A stretch of 23,416 nt of DNA from Clostridia bacterium (GTDB lineage Bacteria > Bacillota > Clostridia > Oscillospirales > CAG-272). A program made the translations under genes and the position numbers. The notes under the pieces are model-generated. The model did no database searches. It was not told where the DNA came from and worked only from the letters and a program-made list of their open reading frames with translations. The stretch lies in assembly GCA_017504335.1 (NCBI GenBank), contig JAFVRI010000122.1, forward strand, positions 1 through 23,416. The letters run 5' to 3'. This document shows positions 14,585-22,313 of the stretch, one piece after another (position 1 is the first letter of the stretch; every line of letters begins with the position of its first letter).

Positions 14585-14615
14585 AGGTGGGAGCTTATAG
14601 AAAGGAGGAAACGCG

Positions 14616-17204
14616 GTGAAGAAGAAAATTACCATTGGGATCCTCGCCCACGTGGACGCGGGCAAGACCACCCTTAGCGAGGCGCTGCTGTATCTGTCGG
14701 GCAGGATTCGCACCCTCGGTCGGGTCGATCATAAGAACACCTATCTCGATACAAACGTCATGGAGCGGGAGCGCGGCATTACGATCTATTCCAAGCAAGC
14801 CCGATTTTCAAGCCAAGCCTGCGATTTTATCCTCCTTGATACACCCGGGCACGTGGATTTTTCCGCGGAGACCGAGCGCACCCTTTCTCTCCTTGATTAC
14901 GCGGTGCTTGTGGTCAGCGCGTCGGACGGAGTGCAGAATCACACCCGAACACTTTGGCAGCTGCTGGATTATTACAACGTACCTACCTTTATTTTCGTCA
15001 ACAAGTGCGACCTTGCCATTAAGCTGAAGGAGGACATCGAAAAGGAGCTTTCGTCTGCTCTTTCCCCTCTCTGTGTCGGCTTTTTGGAAGCGGGAAAACG
15101 GGAGGAGCTGGAGGATAAGCTGGCATTTGTTCATGAGGATTTTATGGAAAGCGTTCTCGCGGGCGAGGGGATCGATGACGGGGATATTGCCTGTCTGATC
15201 AGCAGGCGCAAGCTCTTTCCCTGTCTGTTCGGATCTGCTTTGCGGATGCAGGGGATCGACTATTTGCTGGATACCCTGGACCGATATACCCTGTCCCCCG
15301 TCTATGACAGGGAGCGGTTTGGCGCCAAGGTCTATAAAATTTCCCGTATGGGAAATACACGGCTGACCTATATGAAGATCACGGGCGGTACGCTTGCCGC
15401 GCGGGATGAGATCAGCTACCGCTCGGAGGACGGCGAGCCGATCACGGAGAAGATCAGCCAGATCCGACTGTATTCGGGAGATAAGTTTGAGCAGACCGAC
15501 ACGGTCTCGGCAGGAGAGATCTGCGCGGTCATCGGACTTTCTTCCTCTTACGTAGGTCAGGGCTTGGGCTTGGAGCAGGATACGCAAAAGCCCCTTTTGG
15601 AGCCTGTGCTTTCCTATGCCATTCTGCTCCCTCCCGAATGCGACATGCGGGTCTATTTCCCGAAGCTCAAGGAGCTGGAGGAGGAAGAGCCCTCCTTACA
15701 TCTGATGTGGAACGAGGAGCTTTCACAGATCGAGGCGCGACTCATGGGTGAGGTGCAGACCGATCTGATCAAGCGATTGATCCACGACCGATTTTCGATC
15801 GATTGCGCTCTTGGCGCGGGAAAGATCTTATATAAGGAAAAGGCATCGGCAAAGGCGATCGGGGTGGGACACTTTGAGCCCCTGCGCCACTACGCGGAGG
15901 TGCAGCTGCTGATCGAGCCTCAGCCCAAGGGAACGGGAATGATCTTTGATACAAGATTGCCCGAGCATATGCTGGATCTGAACTGGCAGAGGCTGGTGCT
16001 GACGCATCTGTACGAGAAGGATCACCGCGGCACACGGATCGGCGCGCTCTTGACCGATACCAAGATCACGCTGGTGGCAGGCAAGGCGCACCTGAAGCAC
16101 ACCGAGGGCGGAGATTTCCGAGAAGCGACCTACCGCGCGGTCAGACACGGATTGATGAAGGCGGGATGCACACTGCTGGAGCCCTACTATCGGTTCCGCC
16201 TGGAGATCCCCACTCCCTGTGTGGGCAGAGCCATGTCCGATCTGCAAGCACGCTTCGCGGAGTTTGAGCCGGAAAGCTCGGATACGGAGCGCACCGTCAT
16301 CTGTGGAAGAGCGCCGGTGGCGACCCTTCACGATTACACGCGGGAGGTGATCTCCTATACCCGCGGAGAGGGCAGACTATTCTGTACCTCGGACGGATAT
16401 GAGCCCTGTCACAATCAAGAGGAGATCGTTTCAAGCGTTGGGTACGATCCCGAGGGCGATCTTGACAATCCGCCCCATTCGGTATTCTGCGCCCATGGCG
16501 CGGGCTTTACCGTGCATTGGAGCGAGGTGGACAGCTACAAGCATCTGGAGACCGATATCAAAATTGCCGATGCGGGCGAGGCGATCCTGCCGAGGGCATC
16601 TTCGTTGGCACGCAAGTACCGTATCAGCGACGAGGAGCTGGAGGCGATCATGCTCCGTGCCTTCGGTCCCATCCGACGCAAGCAGTACAGCGAGCCCAAG
16701 AGAATTTCCGCCGACGGAAAGGAAAAGCACCACAAGCCAAGGGCATCCGTGCGGTCACAGAGAAATATGGTGATCGTGGACGGCTACAATCTCATTCACT
16801 CCGATGAGCATCTGAAGAATACCGCGCTCTTTAGTCTGGAAAAAGCGAGAGAGGAGCTGATGGATCTGCTCAGTAGCTACGTTTCCTACACCAAAACCGA
16901 GCTTTTGCTGGTATTTGACGCGTATCTTGTAAAGGACGGAGAGGGGACGGAATTCCTACACGACGGCTATCGGGTGGTATATACCAAGGCGGATCAGACC
17001 GCCGACGCGTACATCGAAAAGGTCATGTATGAGTTAGGTCCCGACTACAGCATACGCATGGTGACCGATGACAGGCTTTTGCAATTTTCCGCGGTTCGGT
17101 CAGGCATCTCCCGTATGACCGCCAAGGAGTTTTCGGAGGAGCTGACCCGTATCGGGAACGAAATCACCGAATTTGTGCGTAAGCTCTCGGAAAGCAAACA
17201 TTGA
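14616..17204 (+). CDS. Tet(M)-like ribosome-binding GTPase fused to NYN/YacP (Rae1-like) nuclease domain
   Basis: An EF-G-shaped translational GTPase of the ribosomal protection (Tet M/O/W) type with an extra C-terminal domain. GTPase motifs: AHVDAGKTT (11-19), RGITI (53-57), DTPGH with catalytic H79 (75-79), NKCD (129-132) and SAL (207-209). EF-G domains II-V follow, including YTRGEGRLFCTSDGYEPC near 590. Ribosomal protection proteins are usually about 640 residues; this one has 862. After a basic linker (about 690-715), residues 717-862 form a NYN domain: VDGYNLIH (D722), LVFDAY (D768), TADAYIE (D797) and VTDD (D818, D819), a plausible metal-binding acidic cluster. The nearest known relative of that domain is B. 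subtilis YacP/Rae1, a ribosome-dependent mRNA endonuclease. Start GTG chosen by AAAGGAGG 7 bases upstream. Single-gene unit. Tetracycline resistance is not proven. Confidence 0.9.
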   Translation: MKKKITIGILAHVDAGKTTLSEALLYLSGRIRTLGRVDHKNTYLDTNVMERERGITIYSKQARFSSQACDFILLDTPGHVDFSAETERTLSLLDYAVLVVSASDGVQNHTRTLWQLLDYYNVPTFIFVNKCDLAIKLKEDIEKELSSALSPLCVGFLEAGKREELEDKLAFVHEDFMESVLAGEGIDDGDIACLISRRKLFPCLFGSALRMQGIDYLLDTLDRYTLSPVYDRERFGAKVYKISRMGNTRLTYMKITGGTLAARDEISYRSEDGEPITEKISQIRLYSGDKFEQTDTVSAGEICAVIGLSSSYVGQGLGLEQDTQKPLLEPVLSYAILLPPECDMRVYFPKLKELEEEEPSLHLMWNEELSQIEARLMGEVQTDLIKRLIHDRFSIDCALGAGKILYKEKASAKAIGVGHFEPLRHYAEVQLLIEPQPKGTGMIFDTRLPEHMLDLNWQRLVLTHLYEKDHRGTRIGALLTDTKITLVAGKAHLKHTEGGDFREATYRAVRHGLMKAGCTLLEPYYRFRLEIPTPCVGRAMSDLQARFAEFEPESSDTERTVICGRAPVATLHDYTREVISYTRGEGRLFCTSDGYEPCHNQEEIVSSVGYDPEGDLDNPPHSVFCAHGAGFTVHWSEVDSYKHLETDIKIADAGEAILPRASSLARKYRISDEELEAIMLRAFGPIRRKQYSEPKRISADGKEKHHKPRASVRSQRNMVIVDGYNLIHSDEHLKNTALFSLEKAREELMDLLSSYVSYTKTELLLVFDAYLVKDGEGTEFLHDGYRVVYTKADQTADAYIEKVMYELGPDYSIRMVTDDRLLQFSAVRSGISRMTAKEFSEELTRIGNEITEFVRKLSESKH

Positions 17205-17228
17205 TCTCTTTTCTTGAACCGAGCTGTA

Positions 17229-17270
17229 AAAGCGGTGGACATTTCTGTCCACCGCTTTATTTTTATTTTA
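17229..17270. terminator. Bidirectional intrinsic terminator between TetM-like and GLUG genes
   Basis: A perfect 13-bp stem (17229-17241 with 17246-17258) with a TTTC loop is followed on the plus strand by TTTATTTTTATTTTATTTTTT. It ends the TetM-like/NYN gene 25 bases after its stop. In the other direction it lies just beyond the stop of the convergent surface-protein gene and is followed by TTTTAC, so it probably serves both. Confidence 0.93.
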
Positions 17271-20200
17271 TTTTTTGAAAATACGGATCAGATCAATCCA
17301 CTTTTTCTTCTTGATGACAAACCAGAAGATCGAGAAGCCGCCAAGTCCGACGACCGCGCAAGAGCCGATCGCAATGCCCGCGATCGCGCCTGCTCCCAAT
17401 CCCGTATCCGTTTTGGTGGGATCTCCCGAAGGATCGGAGCCGGCATTGCCGTTGCTTCCCGCGTCGGCAGACTCGGCTTCGGTCTCGGAATCGATCTCGG
17501 ATTCGGTCTCGGTCTCGGTCTCGGAATCGATCTCGGATTCGATCTCGGTCTCGGTCTCGGAATCGACCTCGGATTCGACCTCGGACTCGATCTCGGATTC
17601 GATCTCGGACTCGACCTCGGAGTCGATCTCGGAGTCGATCTCGGAGTCGGAGTCGATCTCAGTCTCGGAGTCGATTTCGGTTCCCTCTTCGGTATCGGAT
17701 TCGATTCCGGGGGTATTGCCGTTCATCTGCGTATCACAGGCATCGCACTTGCCGTCAGAGTCGATGTCCTCATGGTCGGAAACCTCGCCGTATTCCTTAC
17801 CGCAAACGGCGCATTTTGCCTTTTCTTGGCAGGTGGCAGTTCCGCCCGCGCAATCGTGAGGAATGTCGGCTCCGCACTCATCGCACTTGCCGTCCACCAC
17901 GGTATCGTAGCAGCCGTTGTCCACGGTCGCTCCGCATCCGTGATCGCATAGGTGATCGGCATCCTCGCCGTCGGTATGCTCGCCCACGTTCTCCGCGCCG
18001 CATCCGCGGTCACAGACGTGGTCACGGTTCTCGTCCGTATGTTCAAGTACGCTTCCCTCGGTATGTCCGCAACCGTTTTGACAGGTCGAGGGATCCTCGC
18101 AGGTTGCGTCCGACATATTGTGGCTGAGACGTTCGGGGCTGATGGTGCTATCATTGGTGTACGTAGCCGCCGCGCTCTCGGAGCAGGAGAGATAGCCCGC
18201 ATAGACTTTTTCTCCGCCCAAGGAAGGATACGCGTCCTCTCCGATGCTCTGTCCCCAGAGCAAGGGAGCTTCGGTCTCCCCATCGGGGATGGGAAGTCCT
18301 GCCTGAAGCAGATAGGCGATCTCGCCGCTTGCAAGCTCGGCAAGTCCCTTCGGGGCAGCTCCCTCATTGCTTTCGTCGCTTCCGATCGCAACGAGGTCTT
18401 TGTTGATCGAATCGGTCATTAAGAAGTAACTGCTCGAAACCGATCCACCGAAGAGATTGCCGACCACTCCGCCGGGAGACGTGGATGCGCTGACGTTTCC
18501 AACGTTGAGGCAGCTCACGATCTCGGTGTCAGACATTAACCCGACAATACCGCCGCTCCATTGCGTACCTTCGATGCTTCCTTTGTTGTAGCATGCCGTT
18601 ACGGTACTTTCCAAAAGACTATGTCCGATGATACCGCCTACGGAATCGGCGCCGATGACAGTGCCCTCGTTGTAGCAATCCAATACGGAAGAAGAACTGC
18701 ACTCTCCGATCACTCCGCCGATATCGCTATTTTCGCCGTAGACCGTTCCCTTGTTGGAGCAACCCGAAGTGAAACCGGAGCTGTTGTACCCGCTCACTCC
18801 ACCTACATTGTCAACGCCGCGAACCTCTCCCGTGTTGGAGCAGTCGATTACGGATCCCATCAAGGCATACCCAATCACGCCACCCACGTCTTCCGTACCG
18901 CTGACGCTTCCTTCAGAATGGCAATTCGTCACGGTTTCATATGAGGAATACCCGATCACACCGCCCACGTCTTCCGTACCGCTGACGCTTCCTTCAGAAT
19001 GGCAATTCGTCACGGTTCCTTGTGAGGAAAACCCGATCACACCACCCACGTATTCCGTACCGCTGACGCTTCCTTCAAAATGGCAATTCGTCACGGTTCC
19101 TCGTGAGGAATACCCGATCACGCCGCCCACATCTTTATCGCCCTTAACGGTTCCATGGTAATAGCATCCCGTTACGGTTCCACCGATAAGTTCGCTGACG
19201 ATGCCACCGGTCTTGACACCTCCCTCGACGTATGCGTTTTGGATTCCCAGGTTTCGAAGGATCGCCGGGGATTTTAAGCTGGGAAAAAAGCCTATATTCG
19301 AATCTGAACTGTTGATATACAAGCCTCTTACGGTTTTTCCGTTTCCGTCGAAGGTTCCATAATAGAATTTGATGGGAGTCCATTCCAACCATCCCTCGGT
19401 CACGGGCTCGCCGTCTTTTTTGACCGTGCCGTCCGCAAGGAAGGTATAGCCCGGGTTCAGGTCAATGTCGGCAGTCAGTATGGCATGAGCGGAATCGGAA
19501 TACACGTCGTCCAAAGTATACTCAGGGGTACCGTTGTCCGAGATCGTGTGCTGGGCATTGGCGTATGCCGCAAACCAAAGGAGCTGTCCTCTGTTAGTGA
19601 TCTCATACGTGCCGTCCTCCCTCTTTATCGCGGGCTGGCGTCCTATGTCGCAGATGGGGCACATGCCGTCGTCACGGAAGGTCAAATGCGAGCAGATCAG
19701 CTCACAATGGATGCAGGTCCCGTCTTGAAATTCGTGATCCAGAAGCTGATTGTGAAGCGCGGGATCGTTTTTGTAAAGTGTGGTTACCCCGTCGCATTTG
19801 GTGCAGGGGTACAGACGGTTTGCGTTGGTTGCAAATGCGGGAAGAGGATCCTTTCCCTCCAGCTGACCGAACGCATCTCCCAAGCGATATGCCACCTCAC
19901 CGCCGGCAAAGGCAGATGCGGGCTTGGCGGTGGTTCCGCTCAAGCTGTCGGTCTCACGCTCGGCAAGATAATAACAGTTCGTAACCGTTGTCTCTCCGCC
20001 CAGGGAGCCGATTGCCGCGGATGCGGTGGTGGCGCAATTCTCTACGGTACTGCTTCCCACCCCTACGTTGCCGATCAGACCGCCGATGGCGGGGGAGGCG
20101 GTTCCCGTATAAGAAACCGTTCCGTAGGATGCGCAATTCTTGACGGTCGCCGCATTGCCCTGAATATGACCGATCAAGCCGCCAACGCCGCTGACAGCAA

Positions 20201-22016
20201 CCTTGGCAAGGGTGATCTTGCCGTCCCAAATACAGGTTTCAATGGTAGGGTTCTGATTGGTATATCCCGTGATACCGCCCCAATACCTGGCGGAGCTCAC
20301 GGTAACGTCGCTGTCGATACGGATGTTCACCGAGCTGTGAAGGTTCGACACGAGGGATTGCCCCTTTGCGGTGGGATTTCCGCTTCCGTCCTTCTCTCCG
20401 CAAACCGCGCCGATGGTTCCCACGTAATCCACGTCGTTTGCCTGGATGACGATCTCACCCTCCACGGTCAGATCCTTGACGGTAGCTCCTCGGATCTCTC
20501 CAAAGAGGCCCGAGTCGTCGGTGGTCGCGTTGACCAGGAGCCCCCTGATCGTTTTATGATTTCCGTCAAAAATCCCCTTAAAGGCATTGTCGTTGTTTGA
20601 TGCTCCCGTAAAGTACGCGCCGATGGGCGTCCATGGGCGGCTTCTCAGGTTGATATCCTTCATGAGGATCGCCTTGGCATCCACGAAGCCAAGATCATTT
20701 TCCGTGTCCTGAATGTCCTCATTGACCTTGCTCGCAAACAGGAAAAGCTCCGCGGCATTGGTGATCTCATAGTAGCCGTCCGCATTGGGGGTCAGAGTCG
20801 GCTCGTAATCACAGCAATATACCAGACCGTCCACGTCCATCACGTGGATATCGTTTGCGGGATCGCATTGAACGGTACCGTTGTTCGTCATGTCTCCCTC
20901 GATGAGGATGTTGCCGTTTGCGACGATGGTTCCGTTATTGACGAGTGCGCCCATGACCGTCAGGTCTCCCGTCTCCGCTACGGTCAGCGTTTTGCCGGGA
21001 TCAACGGTAATCGAGACGCTCTCGGGAAGACGAACGGTGTGATCGATGGTATAATTCGTGCCGATCAGACCGCCCCCGGGGTTGGCGAAATCCTCGGAAT
21101 ACCGATAAAGAATCCCGTCGTGGAGCGTGATCGTGCCGGGAACCTGGTTGCTGGCTCCGTTTCCGATGGGAAGCGCATCGTATGAAACGAAGGTGTGTCC
21201 CGTAATGGCAGCTACGATTCCACCGTATTGTGTGAAGCTTCCGCCGTCTCCATCGCGTCCGCCGCCAATGCCCGCGCCGTTATCTTCACCCGGAGCGATC
21301 ACCGTTCCGCCAGAGACCGTAACGGTTCCGCCGTTTCCGTTGAAGCCACCTCCGATGCCGGCGCTGTTATCTCCTGCGGTGGCATAAACCAAACCGCCAA
21401 AGACGGTGACGGGCCCGCAGACACAAGTCGAGCCGTAAGCACTCCCCGCTCCGCTTCCGATGCCGGGGCTAAAGGATTTTCCGCTTTCGGCGGTAATGTA
21501 GCCGCCGTGAACGGTCAACGTGCCGCTATCGCCTTTAAAGCCGCCAATGCCGGGCAATCCGCTGGTTTGAGAAATACTGACCAGACGCCCCATTTGATCG
21601 GGGTCATTGGATTGACCGTAAACCGTCAGGCTGTTTCCGCTATCCAGCCGAATACCCGAGACGGTGAGCGTGGCTCCGTCGCAAAGGATCAGGTGTACGT
21701 CACCCGAAACGGCGAGAGCACCTTCTGCCGTCACGGTTCCCGAGACGGCAAGAGAGCCTTCCATCGTCACGTTCTCCGAGACCACGTAGGTGCCGCTTGA
21801 CAGCGTGGTCATGTCCGAGGTGAGCGCGGTGTACTCGGTCACCGTCCGCGTCTCGCTTGACAGCGTGCTTGTGTTACCGTTCCAGCTATGCGCTACATAG
21901 TGGATCTCGTTTGACGCATGGATCTCGAGCGCGCCAAATCCCGCAAACACGCTCAAAAGAAGTGCGAGCGTAAGCAGGGATACAAGGATCGATTTCATCG
22001 TTCTTTTTTTCGTCAT
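17268..22016 (-). CDS. Large GLUG-repeat surface protein with acidic stalk and C-terminal membrane anchor
   Basis: A 1582-residue surface protein. It has a signal peptide (residues 1 to about 34). Residues 50-350 are Gly/Val/Thr-rich, with short beta-helix-like repeats such as GTVTVSGGTVI. Residues 400-760 contain GLUG-type repeats (for example VGGLIGHIQGNAATVKNC). Two Cys-pair segments and the 'YEITNAAELFLFA' type motif appear twice. Residues 936-1196 are a run of 27-residue GLUG repeats, three of them nearly identical. A Cys-rich part (about 1298-1432) has CxxC units such as DGKCDECG. An acidic Ser-Asp-Glu-Ile stalk (about 1437-1517) follows, then a hydrophobic helix (about 1541-1569) and a KKKKW...FKK tail. 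There is no LPxTG, so it is held by the membrane helix. GLUG proteins are thought to act in adhesion or binding outside the cell. AAAGGAGG lies 8 bases before the ATG. Confidence 0.88.
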   Translation of the reverse strand: MTKKRTMKSILVSLLTLALLLSVFAGFGALEIHASNEIHYVAHSWNGNTSTLSSETRTVTEYTALTSDMTTLSSGTYVVSENVTMEGSLAVSGTVTAEGALAVSGDVHLILCDGATLTVSGIRLDSGNSLTVYGQSNDPDQMGRLVSISQTSGLPGIGGFKGDSGTLTVHGGYITAESGKSFSPGIGSGAGSAYGSTCVCGPVTVFGGLVYATAGDNSAGIGGGFNGNGGTVTVSGGTVIAPGEDNGAGIGGGRDGDGGSFTQYGGIVAAITGHTFVSYDALPIGNGASNQVPGTITLHDGILYRYSEDFANPGGGLIGTNYTIDHTVRLPESVSITVDPGKTLTVAETGDLTVMGALVNNGTIVANGNILIEGDMTNNGTVQCDPANDIHVMDVDGLVYCCDYEPTLTPNADGYYEITNAAELFLFASKVNEDIQDTENDLGFVDAKAILMKDINLRSRPWTPIGAYFTGASNNDNAFKGIFDGNHKTIRGLLVNATTDDSGLFGEIRGATVKDLTVEGEIVIQANDVDYVGTIGAVCGEKDGSGNPTAKGQSLVSNLHSSVNIRIDSDVTVSSARYWGGITGYTNQNPTIETCIWDGKITLAKVAVSGVGGLIGHIQGNAATVKNCASYGTVSYTGTASPAIGGLIGNVGVGSSTVENCATTASAAIGSLGGETTVTNCYYLAERETDSLSGTTAKPASAFAGGEVAYRLGDAFGQLEGKDPLPAFATNANRLYPCTKCDGVTTLYKNDPALHNQLLDHEFQDGTCIHCELICSHLTFRDDGMCPICDIGRQPAIKREDGTYEITNRGQLLWFAAYANAQHTISDNGTPEYTLDDVYSDSAHAILTADIDLNPGYTFLADGTVKKDGEPVTEGWLEWTPIKFYYGTFDGNGKTVRGLYINSSDSNIGFFPSLKSPAILRNLGIQNAYVEGGVKTGGIVSELIGGTVTGCYYHGTVKGDKDVGGVIGYSSRGTVTNCHFEGSVSGTEYVGGVIGFSSQGTVTNCHSEGSVSGTEDVGGVIGYSSYETVTNCHSEGSVSGTEDVGGVIGYALMGSVIDCSNTGEVRGVDNVGGVSGYNSSGFTSGCSNKGTVYGENSDIGGVIGECSSSSVLDCYNEGTVIGADSVGGIIGHSLLESTVTACYNKGSIEGTQWSGGIVGLMSDTEIVSCLNVGNVSASTSPGGVVGNLFGGSVSSSYFLMTDSINKDLVAIGSDESNEGAAPKGLAELASGEIAYLLQAGLPIPDGETEAPLLWGQSIGEDAYPSLGGEKVYAGYLSCSESAAATYTNDSTISPERLSHNMSDATCEDPSTCQNGCGHTEGSVLEHTDENRDHVCDRGCGAENVGEHTDGEDADHLCDHGCGATVDNGCYDTVVDGKCDECGADIPHDCAGGTATCQEKAKCAVCGKEYGEVSDHEDIDSDGKCDACDTQMNGNTPGIESDTEEGTEIDSETEIDSDSEIDSEIDSEVESEIESEIESEVESEVDSETETEIESEIDSETETETESEIDSETEAESADAGSNGNAGSDPSGDPTKTDTGLGAGAIAGIAIGSCAVVGLGGFSIFWFVIKKKKWIDLIRIFKK
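17467..17707. repeat. Tandem hexanucleotide-like repeat coding the acidic stalk
   Basis: On the plus strand the segment is built from TCGGA, TTCGAT and TCTCGG units in register with the reading frame, coding alternating SE, ID, TE and ESE. Slippage in multiples of three would change stalk length without breaking the frame. Confidence 0.8.
18430..19211. repeat. 81-bp GLUG repeat array
   Basis: Repeats of 27 codons follow each other. Copies at 19050-19130, 18969-19049 and 18888-18968 are nearly identical in nucleotides; the copy at 18807-18887 and those further left diverge, two of them being 28 codons. Each protein unit reads VGGVIGxSSxGTVTNCHxEG SVSGTE. Low divergence suggests recent duplication or gene conversion. 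Confidence 0.85.
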
Positions 22017-22067
22017 ATCGGTTGCCTCCTTTGGCTGATCGATTGATTTCTGCTTTGCATGAAAAAA

Positions 22068-22096
22068 TGCTATACTTCAACGGTATCAGTATAGCA
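22068..22096. promoter_or_regulatory. Inverted repeat at the surface-protein promoter
   Basis: TGCTATACT (22068-22076) and AGTATAGCA (22088-22096) form a perfect 9-bp inverted repeat around an 11-base centre. The minus-strand arm contains a -10-like TATACT (22088-22093), about 70 bases before the GLUG-protein ATG; no good -35 is visible. It could be an operator overlapping the promoter, or a leader hairpin. The remaining intergenic DNA (22097-22242) shows no gene, only a weak TAACCT/AGGTTA hairpin near 22172-22189. Confidence 0.5.
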
Positions 22097-22242
22097 GAAT
22101 TCTTCGTGATTCGGCACTACCCCCAAAAAAATATTTTGACCATATTTTGGAGGACGAACGGAGGAATGACCTAACCTTTTTGCAGGTTAACGGCTATGCT
22201 TTTTGCTCGTTTTGTTCTCTTTCAAGGACTTTTTTGTAAAAA

Positions 22243-22289
22243 TATTATTCGGTGAGCGAATAATGCCATTGTTCGCTCACCGAATAATA
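22243..22289 (-). terminator. Long-stem terminator of the sugar isomerase gene
   Basis: An 18-bp perfect stem (22243-22260 with 22272-22289) extends into its loop with one wobble pair, making a near-complete 47-base palindrome. On the minus strand it is followed by TTTTTAC. It lies 24 bases after the isomerase stop codon, so it most likely ends that transcript. Confidence 0.8.
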
Positions 22290-22313
22290 AAGTGTGTTCA
22301 TCGGTATTCGTAT

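Noticed and set aside
14581..14615. tet(M)-type leader-peptide attenuator before the TetM-like gene
   Set aside because: The leader is only about 25-30 bases, too short for a leader peptide and paired hairpins.
17214..17951. Plus-strand frame rich in LGLGLGIDLGFDLG
   Set aside because: Complement of the Ser/Asp/Glu stalk repeat; low complexity and runs through the terminator hairpin.
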